From Desulfosporosinus hippei DSM 8344 (GTDB taxonomy: Bacteria > Bacillota > Desulfitobacteriia > Desulfitobacteriales > Desulfitobacteriaceae), in assembly GCF_900100785.1 (NCBI RefSeq), contig NZ_FNCP01000002.1, positions 124,001-188,000 of the forward strand: 64,000 nucleotides of DNA, read 5' to 3'. The stretch's first letter is position 1. Each line of letters starts with the position of its first letter. The notes under the pieces are model-generated. The model was given only the letters and a program-made list of their open reading frames with translations. It was not told the DNA's origin and made no database searches. Made by a program: the position numbers and the translations under genes. Of the stretch, positions 34,039 to 43,054 are shown one piece after another.

Positions 34039-35604
34039 TTGTCACAAGAGAAGTCAAAAGGTCTATATGCTCGTATTAATCCTGTTGTTTTCTGGGGCAG
34101 TGCTATTTTATGTGTTCTGTTATATGCCCCAATGCTTATTTTTGGTACAGAGCTGCAACCCTATGTAGCAGTCATATTAAAAGCTATAACCTATAATATG
34201 GACTGGTTATGGTTATTATTTGCTTTGGGTTGTGTTGTGTTTTCACTTTGGTTGGCGTTTGGCAGATATGGCAATGTAAAATTAGGCGGAAAAGATGATA
34301 AACCTGAATTCTCAGACTTCAGCTGGATATCGATGATGTTCACAGGCGGTGTTGGAGCAGGTTTAGTTTACTGGACCATGGCTGAGCCTCTGTATTATCT
34401 TAAGTTTCCTCCTTACTGGGCTGAACCATTTTCAGCACAAGCTGGGCAATTCGCTCTTGCTTATGGAATATTTCACTGGGGTCTTTCGGCTTGGGCTATC
34501 TTTGTCCCAGGGGCCATCGCCTTTGCCTACATGATTTACGTTAGAAAAAAACCCTACTTCTACCCAAGCTATGCTTGCCGGGGATTATTGGGGGATCTGG
34601 TAGATGGATGGGTTGGCAAAGCTATCGATATCTTTGTTGTGCTCGGTCTGGTAGGCGGATTAGGAACAACCTTAGGAACAGTTGTACCTATGATGTCGGC
34701 AGTTAGCGCCGGTTATCTGGGTATTGAAGATACTATGACGGTAAAAATTGTGGTCACCCTGGTGATTGCAGCAACATTTACCTATAGTGCTTTATCCGGC
34801 TTAAATAGCGGAATCAAAAAGTTATCGGAATTAAATAGTTGGTTATGTATGGGATTATTAGCTTTTGTCATGCTTGTTGGCCCAACCCTATTTATGTTAT
34901 CCCTTTATGTTGACAACCTAGGGGTTTTAGCTACTAACTTTTTACGGATGAGTTTATATACAGATCCCATTACCAAATCCGGTTTTCCTCAAGACTGGAC
35001 TGTATTTTACTGGGCCTGGTGGGCAGCATGGGCTATGTATTTCGGCTTATTTGTTGCCAGGATTTCCAAGGGGAGAACGATCAAAAACGTTGTTATAAAT
35101 ATGATGGTTGTAACCTCCATCGGCTGTTCACTGTTCTTCTTAGTGTTCGGCGGCTATACAGTAGATCTTCAGATTAATCAAGGGATGGCCCTTGATCAGA
35201 TTATGAAGGACGCCGGTCCCGCGGGAATGATTTCCGCAGTCTTGCATACCCTACCCTTAACCCAAATTGTGATTCCTTATTTCCTATTTGTAATGCTTAT
35301 TTTCCAAGCTACTACCATTGATTCCAATGCCTTTATTATTTCCATGATTTCTTGCAAAGAGGTTAGAAATGATCAGGAATCTCCCCTCTGGACGAGACTT
35401 TTCTGGTGTGTACTCCTTGCAGTGATCGGGGTGGCTATCATGATGGTGGGCGGATTATCGGTTGTTCAGCTTTCATCCGTTGCCACAAGTATACCCATTA
35501 TAGCAATTATCGTCATCTTATCGCTGTCCCTACTCAAGTGGCTCAAGGAGGATTTCGGCGCAGAAGATAAAGTGCAAGTTGTCGATTATCCGGAAGAAGA
35601 CTAA
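34039..35604 (+). CDS. BCCT-family transporter (betaine/carnitine/choline type)
   Basis: About 521 residues with 12 predicted helices. The family marks are FTGGVGAGLVYWTMAEPLYY, the aromatic-rich GIFHWGLSAWAIF and WAWWAAWAMYFGLFVARISK followed by GRT. Such carriers move quaternary ammonium compounds across the membrane. TTG 34039 is chosen because AAAGGGTG lies upstream. GTG 34030 would overlap that site. The ~200-base 5' leader contains a TGGGGT/ACCCCA hairpin (33926-33944). It is transcribed alone and ends in a strong terminator. Confidence 0.88.
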   Translation: MSQEKSKGLYARINPVVFWGSAILCVLLYAPMLIFGTELQPYVAVILKAITYNMDWLWLLFALGCVVFSLWLAFGRYGNVKLGGKDDKPEFSDFSWISMMFTGGVGAGLVYWTMAEPLYYLKFPPYWAEPFSAQAGQFALAYGIFHWGLSAWAIFVPGAIAFAYMIYVRKKPYFYPSYACRGLLGDLVDGWVGKAIDIFVVLGLVGGLGTTLGTVVPMMSAVSAGYLGIEDTMTVKIVVTLVIAATFTYSALSGLNSGIKKLSELNSWLCMGLLAFVMLVGPTLFMLSLYVDNLGVLATNFLRMSLYTDPITKSGFPQDWTVFYWAWWAAWAMYFGLFVARISKGRTIKNVVINMMVVTSIGCSLFFLVFGGYTVDLQINQGMALDQIMKDAGPAGMISAVLHTLPLTQIVIPYFLFVMLIFQATTIDSNAFIISMISCKEVRNDQESPLWTRLFWCVLLAVIGVAIMMVGGLSVVQLSSVATSIPIIAIIVILSLSLLKWLKEDFGAEDKVQVVDYPEED

Positions 35605-35644
35605 TCATAATAGGGCTGTCGCGGTAAGCCCAGCCCAGAAAATA

Positions 35645-35684
35645 GCAAAAGGCGGCTTCAGCCAGAAGCCGCCTTTTGCCGTCA
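35645..35684 (+). terminator. Terminator of the BCCT gene
   Basis: A perfect 15-bp stem, GCAAAAGGCGGCTTC (35645-35659) and GAAGCCGCCTTTTGC (35665-35679). The T-run is inside the stem. Confidence 0.8.
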
Positions 35685-35828
35685 AATGTCTAATGAGGTT
35701 GAATATGTAAAGTATCCAAAAGAGGATAACTGATCACGACCATCCTTCTTTAGGCAGTGTTGTTATCACGATAAAGAGACTTCTCACGCAACATTAACTA
35801 TTAAAAATCCTAATAAGCCCTAGTTAAC

Positions 35829-35887
35829 TTAACTATACGGGGCATAATTAGTCGGTATTTTACACATAAACATGAATTGAATATAAT
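35829..35887 (+). promoter_or_regulatory. Phosphatase-like gene promoter with LysR-type box (P2)
   Basis: Box TTAACTATACGGGGCATAAT (35829-35848) continuing to GTAT, -35 TTTACA (35859-35864), 17-base spacer, TATAAT (35882-35887). A CRP-like half-conserved dyad follows at 35898-35913. The rest of the 35605-36018 gap shows nothing further. Confidence 0.78.
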
Positions 35888-36018
35888 TCGTGTTGAAAGT
35901 GAATGAAGTTACAAGTATTAGCAACTGGGTGTTTTGGCCATTAAGTAGCAAACTTTTCCCCACTTTGTTGGAGAATTGCAAATAACTTAGCATTAATTCA
36001 TAAGGAGTGACAAGTATT

Positions 36019-38067
36019 ATGAAAAGAACTGCACTTACCCCCAAATTATTGGTTCTAGGTGTTGATGGTATGGATCCTAGAATTACTCAGAAGTTCTTGG
36101 CTGAAGGAAAAATGCCTAATTTGAAAAAATTTATTGAACGTGGATCAGCTCGCGAAGATCTAAAGCTTCTCGGAGCAATTCCGACAATCACACCACCCTG
36201 TTGGACAACCCTTGCTACCGGTGCTTACCCGGGAACTCATGGCATCACTTGCTATTGGAGACAATCGCCAGAAAGCCTTGACGCTGTTGTATACAACATG
36301 GATTCCCGTAATTGCACTGCTGAACAAATCTGGAATATTACATCCGAAGCTGGAATGAAAACCCTCGTCTGGCACTGGCCAGGGAGTTCTTGGCCTCCGA
36401 CCTCTCACAGTGAAAATTTAAGTGTTGTAGATGGAACTCAACCAGGATCTGTCAATATGGGTGTCGCTCAACTAGACTGGGAAAAAGTTATCGTTGCTAC
36501 ACCTGACATCACAGATGTACGCTATGCACCTAGAGTAGATAAGCCAGCTGGAGTTGGCTGTATCATTACCGATTTGGAAGATTCTTTAGATGCAGATGTT
36601 GACGATGAAATGATGGAGCTTTGGTGGGGGGATACTGCTCGTCAAGGTGGCGAAATTCGCACCTATGTCATGGACGATGAAGATACAGAAGTCGTTATTG
36701 GTAGTAAGGTAGCTTATGATATCGTTAACTCTCCTCTCAAAGATGCTACAGGTTGGGCAAATGCTCCAGAAGGTGCTAAAGAGTTCACTATCCTAACTTC
36801 CGGTGGAGTTATGAGACGACCTGCCTTAATTCTGAAGAATGAAGCTGGCGAATATGATCGAGTCGCCATTTATAAGAATAAGAAAGCCGAAGAGCCGATT
36901 GTTACTCTAGTTCGAGATGTAATGGAAACAGGAATTATTGATGACGTTACCAAGAAAGAAGTCACTAAGCCTGCTTGCCGTTCTATGAAAATCTTAGAAC
37001 TTGATCCAGCCGGTAACAAAGTTAGACTTTGGATTAGCAACGCACTTGATATTGCCAATGACCAACTATGGCATCCTAAAACACTCTTTAATGAAGTCAT
37101 CGAAAATGTTGGCGTAGTTCCACCTGTTAGCTTAATCGGTGGTGAAGACGCTGAATTGGTTGGCGAAATTTTCGAACCTTCATGGGTAAAATACAATAAA
37201 TGGCAAGCTGACTGCATGAATTATTGCATCAAAGAGAAGGGCTATGAAGTAGTATTCTCTCATCTCCACAATATTGACTGTGCAGGTCATCAATTATGGC
37301 ACCTGGGTAAGACACTTGCTCCTTGGGATCACACAGATGAAAAAACCTATCAAGGGTTCATTGAGAAGTTCTATGTGCAAACAGATGATTATCTCGGCGA
37401 ATTCATGCATTTGTTAGATGAAGGTTGGACTGTATTCCTTCTCAGTGACCATGGTCTGATTGTAGGGGAAAACGTACCTCCGATTATCGGAGAATATGGT
37501 GGTCTTAATACAAAAGTCATGGAAGAACTGGGCTATACAGTCATGAAAAAGGACGAAAACGGCAATTCCATCAGAGAAGTTGATTGGGAAAAGACAAGAG
37601 CTGTTCAAATCCGCAGTAACTATATTTATATCAACCTTAAAGGCCGTGACAAGTTTGGCATTGTGGATCCTAAAGATAAATATGATCTAGAAGAACAAAT
37701 TATTTCGGATCTATACAATTACAGAGATGATAGAACCGGCAAACGGGTTATCGGTATTTGCCTGAGAAACAAAGATGCTGTGCTTATCGGTGCTAACGGA
37801 CCTGAATGCGGCGATATTTTCTTCTCAGTTGAAGAAGGATACAATAGACTGCACGGAGATAGCATCTCAACTTCAGAAGGATATTTCGAAACCTCAGTTT
37901 CCCCGATTTTCGTAGCCGCAGGTTCGGGTATTAAGTCTGGATTTACAACAGAGCGTACGATCCGACAAGTTGATGTGGCTCCTTCAGTTTCAGTATTACT
38001 CGGTCTTCGTTTCCCCGCCCAATGTGAGGGAGCACCGATCTATCAAATCTTCTCCGAAGAAGTTTAA
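36019..38067 (+). CDS. Alkaline phosphatase superfamily hydrolase (type I phosphodiesterase / NPP-like)
   Basis: 682 residues, no signal peptide, so cytoplasmic. Metal and catalytic positions of the NPP branch are visible: D16 in LVLGVDGMDP, the nucleophile T58 in PTITPPCWTTLATG, GAYPGTHGI, HNIDCAGHQLWH, LLSDHGL, and a late His in RLHGDSIST. No sulfatase CXPXR motif is present, so it is a phospho-, phosphono- or phosphodiester hydrolase rather than a formylglycine sulfatase. ATG 36019 follows AAGGAG at 11 bases. Its promoter is shared with the BCCT gene, suggesting it acts on an imported ester or a metabolite of it. The substrate is unknown. Confidence 0.8.
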   Translation: MKRTALTPKLLVLGVDGMDPRITQKFLAEGKMPNLKKFIERGSAREDLKLLGAIPTITPPCWTTLATGAYPGTHGITCYWRQSPESLDAVVYNMDSRNCTAEQIWNITSEAGMKTLVWHWPGSSWPPTSHSENLSVVDGTQPGSVNMGVAQLDWEKVIVATPDITDVRYAPRVDKPAGVGCIITDLEDSLDADVDDEMMELWWGDTARQGGEIRTYVMDDEDTEVVIGSKVAYDIVNSPLKDATGWANAPEGAKEFTILTSGGVMRRPALILKNEAGEYDRVAIYKNKKAEEPIVTLVRDVMETGIIDDVTKKEVTKPACRSMKILELDPAGNKVRLWISNALDIANDQLWHPKTLFNEVIENVGVVPPVSLIGGEDAELVGEIFEPSWVKYNKWQADCMNYCIKEKGYEVVFSHLHNIDCAGHQLWHLGKTLAPWDHTDEKTYQGFIEKFYVQTDDYLGEFMHLLDEGWTVFLLSDHGLIVGENVPPIIGEYGGLNTKVMEELGYTVMKKDENGNSIREVDWEKTRAVQIRSNYIYINLKGRDKFGIVDPKDKYDLEEQIISDLYNYRDDRTGKRVIGICLRNKDAVLIGANGPECGDIFFSVEEGYNRLHGDSISTSEGYFETSVSPIFVAAGSGIKSGFTTERTIRQVDVAPSVSVLLGLRFPAQCEGAPIYQIFSEEV

Positions 38068-38084
38068 TAATTTATTGAATGTGT

Positions 38085-38133
38085 GCAGCTATCAGAGAGC
38101 AGCTGATAGCTGCCTTTCTGATAGCTGCCTTTT
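38085..38133 (+). terminator. Terminator after the phosphatase-like gene
   Basis: GCAGCTATCAG (38085-38095) pairs with CTGATAGCTGC (38103-38113), then CTTT. A second right arm CTGATAGCTGCCTTTT follows at 38118-38133, so two alternative end points are possible. Confidence 0.75.
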
Positions 38134-38273
38134 AAATAGATCTACAGACATGCATGAAGATAACCCTGAAAAATGGGATATATTAAATATTAGAATTAGA
38201 GCCAAAAGAGCTTGAACCTGACAATGCAATTTAGCGCGGTTAACTATAATGATGTTATAAGGAGTGGAGAAAT

Positions 38274-38600
38274 ATGTCTTTGCAACAATTAAACTCAAAT
38301 CAGTTCGAAGAGATCATTTATGACAATGCTGAGGCCTGCTTGGTGATGTTTTCAAGAAAAGATTGTCATGTATGCAAACAAGTTGCTCCAATGTTGGAAG
38401 AAATGAAACCTCAATATGAAGGAAAATTTGGCTTCTATTATGTGGATGTTGAAGAGGATAAAAATTTATTTCAACGGTTTTCATTGAAAGGGGTTCCTCA
38501 AGTCCTCTTTTTCAATGACGGAGAGTATCAAGGTAAACTTGCAGGTAAGGTTGAAGAGGAAGCTATTGAAGAGAAAATCGCAGAAGTCCTTGGAGCCTAG
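38274..38600 (+). CDS. Thioredoxin with CHVC active site
   Basis: 108 residues of thioredoxin fold. The redox motif is CHVC (C31, C34) in FSRKDCHVCKQV rather than the usual CGPC, and the cis-Pro is in LKGVPQVLFF. The unusual dipeptide suggests a specialised redox partner. It is followed after 29 bases by a thioredoxin reductase-like gene, with which it forms a pair. A possible TATAAT lies at about 38245, with no good -35. Confidence 0.88.
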   Translation: MSLQQLNSNQFEEIIYDNAEACLVMFSRKDCHVCKQVAPMLEEMKPQYEGKFGFYYVDVEEDKNLFQRFSLKGVPQVLFFNDGEYQGKLAGKVEEEAIEEKIAEVLGA

Positions 38601-38629
38601 TTATCAAATTATAAGGGGATGTTAAAGTC

Positions 38630-39844
38630 GTGGATAATAGCTATGATTTGATCATTATAGGGGGAGGCCCCGCTGGACTTTCTGCTGCTATTTATGGCGG
38701 TAGGGCTAAGCTGAAGACCCTAGTTATGTATAAAGGGACGATCGGTGGTTTAGTAGATACAACTAGAGAAATAGTTAATTATCCCGGATATATCCAGGTT
38801 AGTGGACCGGATCTCATGAAGGATTTCAAGAAACATGCAGAGCATTTTAATGTTGAATTCTTAAAAGAAGAAGTCACTAGCGTAGATTTTTCCGGAGAAG
38901 ATAAAATCATTAAAACTAAAAAAGGTAAGGAGCTCTCTGCCAAAGCTGTAATTGTTGGGTGTGGCAGTGAGCCGAGAATGTTAAATATCCCTGGTGAAAA
39001 ATCCCTGCGGGGGAGTGGAGTTGCATACTGTGCAACCTGTGACGCAGAGTTTTTTGAAGGGGAGGATGTTGTTGTTATTGGAAGTGGTGACCAGGCTATT
39101 GAAGAAGGCATGTTCATCACCAAGTATGCACGTAAAGTAACTGTAATTGTACTACATGATGAAGGAATCCTCGATTGTAATAAAATAAGTGCGGAGAGAG
39201 CATTTAACAACGAAAAAATGGAGTTCATTTGGAATTCGACCATCGAGGAAGTTCTCGGAGAAGATAATGTTGAAGGAGTAAAAATAAAGAATCTTAAAAC
39301 TGGCACTTCATCCGAACTTACCTGTCAAGGGGTATTTTTCTTTGTTGGAATGATTCCGTCAACTCGTTTTCTAAAGGACAGCGGACTCGAAATGGACAAC
39401 AGAGGATATATTCCGGTTAATGAGAGTATGGAGACCAACCTAGAAGGGATCTATGCCATTGGTGACAATCGAGTAAAATATCTGAGACAAGTTGCGTCTG
39501 CTGTAGGTGATGGTGCGACTGCAGCTGTGGCTGCCGAAAGATATATCGAAGAATTGCATCATTTTAATGCCAATATCCTCCAAAATGACAAAAAGACACT
39601 GTTATTATTCTTTAATGCCTTGGTGAATGAAAGCTTGGAATTTAGCACCTTATTAGAAGGACTCATCGGTGAAAATGGTGACGAATATAAATTGGTGAAA
39701 GTTGATTTAGCAACTAAGAAAAGCCTGGCAGGCAAATATGGAATAGAAAAAGCACCCACTGTAGTCGTATTGGACAAAGGGGTAGAAATCAAACGACTTG
39801 ATTGTTGCATGGATAAAGAGAAACTACAATCTCAATTATTTTAG
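38630..39844 (+). CDS. Thioredoxin reductase-like flavoprotein with a C-terminal degenerate thioredoxin domain
   Basis: 404 residues. Residues 1-305 are a TrxB flavoprotein: FAD motif IIIGGGPAGLSAA, the redox pair C134-A-T-C137, NADPH motif VVVIGSGDQAIEE and the C-terminal FAD motif GIYAIGDNRVKYLRQVASAVGDGA. Residues ~312-404 continue as a thioredoxin-like fold with the cis-Pro segment KAPTVVVLD but no CXXC where the active site should be. It probably accepts electrons for the CHVC thioredoxin. Start GTG 38630 behind AAGGGG. The appended domain may be a docking module. Confidence 0.87.
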   Translation: MDNSYDLIIIGGGPAGLSAAIYGGRAKLKTLVMYKGTIGGLVDTTREIVNYPGYIQVSGPDLMKDFKKHAEHFNVEFLKEEVTSVDFSGEDKIIKTKKGKELSAKAVIVGCGSEPRMLNIPGEKSLRGSGVAYCATCDAEFFEGEDVVVIGSGDQAIEEGMFITKYARKVTVIVLHDEGILDCNKISAERAFNNEKMEFIWNSTIEEVLGEDNVEGVKIKNLKTGTSSELTCQGVFFFVGMIPSTRFLKDSGLEMDNRGYIPVNESMETNLEGIYAIGDNRVKYLRQVASAVGDGATAAVAAERYIEELHHFNANILQNDKKTLLLFFNALVNESLEFSTLLEGLIGENGDEYKLVKVDLATKKSLAGKYGIEKAPTVVVLDKGVEIKRLDCCMDKEKLQSQLF

Positions 39845-39890
39845 GATTCAATTCAAGTAGTTATGAAATAAAATATAATTTAAAAATTAA

Positions 39891-39928
39891 ACGACCGCAA
39901 GGCAAACTTCCTTGTTGGTCGTTTTTTG
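39891..39928 (+). terminator. Terminator of the trx-trxB-like pair
   Basis: ACGACC(GCAAGG) pairs with (CCTTG)TGGTCGT across a small loop and ends in TTTTTT. Confidence 0.88.
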
Positions 39929-40045
39929 TTAAATTCGAGAAGAGTTAACATAATGATTACTATTACTTAATGATAATTTAATGTTGATATCATATACTTG
40001 ATATTAACTCAACATGCAACTCAATAATTGTTTTAATTTGGTGAA

Positions 40046-40060
40046 TGATAATGATTATGG
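40046..40060 (+). promoter_or_regulatory. Fur-like dyad in the chemoreceptor upstream region
   Basis: TGATAATGATTATGG matches the 7-1-7 pattern TGATAAT-N-ATTATCA at 13 of 15 positions. The region is very AT-rich, so this could be chance. The rest of the ~500-base gap holds a CRP-like dyad and a structured leader. Confidence 0.3.
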
Positions 40061-40198
40061 TAAGATATTACTAGAAGATCTGAAAACTACTATTAAGTAT
40101 ACCTGTTTATTTTAGCGTTTGAAAATTACTCTAAAAGCTATTAATTATTAGTGGAACCAATCTTACCAATTGCATTGGTGATAGAGTCTCAAGACAAT

Positions 40199-40214
40199 TG
40201 TGATAATTATCACG
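40199..40214 (+). promoter_or_regulatory. CRP/FNR-type operator upstream of the chemoreceptor
   Basis: TGTGA-TAATTA-TCACG. The inner GTGATAATTATCAC is a perfect 14-bp palindrome. It is the best CRP-type site I saw and the window encodes one Crp/Fnr protein. Confidence 0.55.
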
Positions 40215-40243
40215 AATCGGATTGCATTTCTAATCATTACATA

Positions 40244-40319
40244 TTGGCTTTTAACCTACAATATCGTAGGGCTCCTGTGTTTTGGTGGCTTCGGTCTCCT
40301 AAATAATTAAGTTAGCCAA
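40244..40319 (+). promoter_or_regulatory. Candidate structured 5' leader of the chemoreceptor
   Basis: TTGGCT...AAC (40244-40255) can pair with GTT-AGCCAA (40311-40319). Inside are CCTAC/GTAGG and a hairpin closed by a cUUCGg tetraloop (GGTGGC-TTCG-GTCTCC). It does not match the c-di-GMP riboswitch classes that often precede chemoreceptors. Confidence 0.4.
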
Positions 40320-40350
40320 ACATAACAGCAGTGAAAGGATTGATTGAGTA

Positions 40351-42135
40351 ATGGCCAAGAAGAAAAAGATGAATCAAAGTATTTTAGCTTTAGTAATTCT
40401 TTTAATTGCCGTAGCAGTCGGGATTGGAACCTTTAATATCATGAATATCGTTCGTACTGCCAAAACAAACATGGATTTATATTCAACGACCTTAAATGCC
40501 AATTACGACCAAAACCTTCGCCTTGTGACTCAGCAAGCAATCAGCACCTTAGATGGCATTTATCAACTGCAACAGCAAGGCGTACTGACAGAGGTTCAGG
40601 CCAAGGAACAAGCAAAAGAAATAATGACTAAAATGAGATATGGTGACGATGGTACCGGATATTACTGGGGAGATACTACGGATGGAATATGTGTCTTTCA
40701 TGGCACAAACCCTAAGGCGCCGGGTACAGACCGCAATAATGCAGCCGATTCTAAAGGATTCCTATTTATGCAGGAGATCCTAAAAGTTGGACAGAACAAT
40801 GGAGGGTATGTGGATTATTGGTTTCCAAAGGCCGATCCTAACGATAAGCAAGAATACCCCAAGCGAGGATATGCCCTAGAATTCAAACCATGGAAATGGG
40901 TTATCGGAACGGGTAACTATATTGACGATATTAATAAAGTCATCGCTGATCGACAAGCCACAGCCGATGAAGAAATGTGGCAAAATATTGCTTACTCAGG
41001 ATTAGGAATGCTAGGGGCTATTGCCATTTCAATTGGGTTTGCCTTACTGATCAATCGCAGGATTTCTCAGAAGATTGCACCTATCGCAGAATCGGCTCTG
41101 CAAGTAGCAGGAGGGAATTTAGATATTCGTGAGATTAGTGTGACATCAGATGACGATATAGGGCTCCTAGGAAAAGCCTTTAACGATATGACTAATAATC
41201 TGCGTGAGTTAGTGGAAAAAGTCTCGCAAACTTCTGGATTGGTTGCTTCAACTTCCCAGGAACTAACTTCTGGAGCAGAACAGTCAGCTCAAGCTTCCAA
41301 TCAAATTGCCACTGCTATTTCAGAAGTCTCTTCTGGCACTGAAACCCAATTAAACGTTGTTAACAACACAACTAAAATCGTGAACCAAATGCTGGTTGGT
41401 ATTAATCAGATTCTCGACAGTTCTAAAGTAGTTGCCGATACATCAGAAAGAGCTGCGCAATCTGCACTAGATGGTATGAAGGCTATTGACAAAACCATGG
41501 ATCAAATGAGTAACATCGAAAGAACCGTGAACACCTCTGCACAGGTCATTAACAACTTAGGAGAAAGGTCCAAAGAGATAAGTCAAATTATCGATGCGAT
41601 CTCTGGAATCGCTCAACAAACCAATCTCTTAGCTCTTAATGCTGCAATTGAAGCTGCTCGTGCAGGAGAACAGGGGCGTGGCTTTGCGGTGGTTGCAGAC
41701 GAGGTACGTAAGCTTGCAGAACAATCAAGTGAAGCCGCAAAACAAATCTCTGCCCTTATTCTCGAAATCCAAGAAGATACTCAAAAGGCAGTTGCTGCTA
41801 TGAATAAAGGAACTCTGGAAGTCTCAATTGGAACTAAAGTTGTAAACACTGCGGATGATGCTTTTAAGGACATCAATGATTTGGTCACAACGGTGTTAAA
41901 CCAAGTTCGAGAAATTACTTTAAAAATCCAACATACTGCCGAGGGAAGTAATCAAGTTGCAGAGGCAGTTACCGAGATTAATCAAGTCAGCAAATCAATA
42001 GCAGTTCAGACTCAAACAGTTTCGGCAGCAACTGAAGAGCAATCTGCTTCCATTGAAGAGATTGCTGCTGCTAGCCAAGTGCTCTCGAAAATGGCTCAAG
42101 AAGTGGAGCTGACTTTAGCAAAGTTTCGATTATAA
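40351..42135 (+). CDS. Methyl-accepting chemotaxis protein with single Cache domain
   Basis: 594 residues: membrane helix (~10-30), extracytoplasmic sCache_2 domain (~35-205) with [15 protein letters not shown] and [15 protein letters not shown], second helix (~212-232), HAMP (~233-285) and a long cytoplasmic signalling coiled coil with the conserved hairpin tip [19 protein letters not shown]. The Cache type often senses small carboxylates. It stands alone with its own leader and CRP-type site. Confidence 0.95.
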   Translation: MAKKKKMNQSILALVILLIAVAVGIGTFNIMNIVRTAKTNMDLYSTTLNANYDQNLRLVTQQAISTLDGIYQLQQQGVLTEVQAKEQAKEIMTKMRYGDDGTGYYWGDTTDGICVFHGTNPKAPGTDRNNAADSKGFLFMQEILKVGQNNGGYVDYWFPKADPNDKQEYPKRGYALEFKPWKWVIGTGNYIDDINKVIADRQATADEEMWQNIAYSGLGMLGAIAISIGFALLINRRISQKIAPIAESALQVAGGNLDIREISVTSDDDIGLLGKAFNDMTNNLRELVEKVSQTSGLVASTSQELTSGAEQSAQASNQIATAISEVSSGTETQLNVVNNTTKIVNQMLVGINQILDSSKVVADTSERAAQSALDGMKAIDKTMDQMSNIERTVNTSAQVINNLGERSKEISQIIDAISGIAQQTNLLALNAAIEAARAGEQGRGFAVVADEVRKLAEQSSEAAKQISALILEIQEDTQKAVAAMNKGTLEVSIGTKVVNTADDAFKDINDLVTTVLNQVREITLKIQHTAEGSNQVAEAVTEINQVSKSIAVQTQTVSAATEEQSASIEEIAAASQVLSKMAQEVELTLAKFRL

Positions 42136-42267
42136 GTCAAACAGTTAATCAAGAGAAGAGTTATTCCAGAGGAAAAAATAAGTTTTAAAAAATAAGATTT
42201 TGAAAACCGGCTAGGAGCATTTTTGCTGCTAGCCTTATTTTCTAAAGAGGTATATGGATAGGACTGT

Positions 42268-42945
42268 TCATTGGACATTGCATAGTAAGATAGCATGAGT
42301 AGTGGTAGAATAAATAGTCCTTTCAACGGTATAGATTGCATTTCTTTTTAACAGAAGCTCATCTTCTGTTTGAATGTTGCTGATGTTTTTTAAACACGCT
42401 CCATTAAAATCCTTTGGAACCTTTAGAATAAATAGTACATCTGCAGAGTATTCTGTATTTCCGTTGAAAAATAAAGTAGTACTGGAAAAGCCTTTTTCAA
42501 GTAATTTCTTTCCATCGTAGAGGGTTGATGAACTAGCCAGCCCTTGAAGTCCTTCTAAATCTATCCAGCGGAAAGCAATGACGTCTTCTGGAGTGAATGC
42601 TTTTTCTAAGGCTGAATCTATATGGCGGGTCTTTTTTTCATACCTAGGATATTTACAATGTCGAAAATGCTCGTTATATTTGAAAGAACATGAGGTATAT
42701 AGTTTAATGTTCTGGACCTCTTCGGAGGTTAATTGTTCTTCCCATGTACTGTAGTAATGATTACTCCATTGTCGAATAGCGTCTCTACACTCAAATACTT
42801 GATAGGAACTATTATTTTTGAGGCGTTTGAGGTAATTTAAGATCTCCTGTAACGCATCGTAAAATTCATGGTCATTACGAAGAGATTCAGGTTCTTCTTC
42901 GAAGAACGATTGCCATATTTCTTTAATCTTAATAAATATAGACAT
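42268..42945 (-). CDS. ADP-ribosyltransferase exoenzyme-like protein
   Basis: 225 residues with no signal peptide. The C-terminal half shows the R-S-E pattern of mono-ADP-ribosyltransferases of the VIP2/C3-type group: R126 in VIAFRWID, the S-T-S-type stretch in EKGFSSTTLFF (153-159), and the ExE motif E194-D-E196 in IQTEDELLLKRNAIYTVE, followed by LLxR as in toxin family members. The N-terminal ~110 residues are helical and unassigned. The start is ATG 42945, with AAGGAGG only 2 bases away, an unusually short spacing. No neighbour looks like an immunity protein. Targets are unknown, and phage-derived or inter-bacterial origin is possible. Confidence 0.72.
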   Translation of the reverse strand: MSIFIKIKEIWQSFFEEEPESLRNDHEFYDALQEILNYLKRLKNNSSYQVFECRDAIRQWSNHYYSTWEEQLTSEEVQNIKLYTSCSFKYNEHFRHCKYPRYEKKTRHIDSALEKAFTPEDVIAFRWIDLEGLQGLASSSTLYDGKKLLEKGFSSTTLFFNGNTEYSADVLFILKVPKDFNGACLKNISNIQTEDELLLKRNAIYTVERTIYSTTTHAILLCNVQ

Positions 42946-42996
42946 AACCTCCTTTGCAGAAAGGTAGTTATGTTTGATATTTACTAGGTTTACACC

Positions 42997-43043
42997 AAAA
43001 AAAGACTAAGAGCAACAACATTTGTGGTTGCTCTTAGTCTTTT
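42997..43043 (-). terminator. Terminator of the NlpC/P60 gene
   Basis: On the minus strand AGACTAAGAGCAAC pairs with GTTGCTCTTAGTCT across a 10-base loop and ends in TTTTTTT. Confidence 0.9.
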
Positions 43044-43054
43044 ATCGTTCCAAC

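Noticed and set aside
36019..38067. Formylglycine sulfatase (e.g. choline sulfatase)
   Set aside because: There is no CXPXR motif; the Thr nucleophile of the NPP branch is present.
40046..40060. Fur box controlling the chemoreceptor
   Set aside because: Only 13 of 15 positions match in a very AT-rich region; listed with low confidence and not used as a finding.
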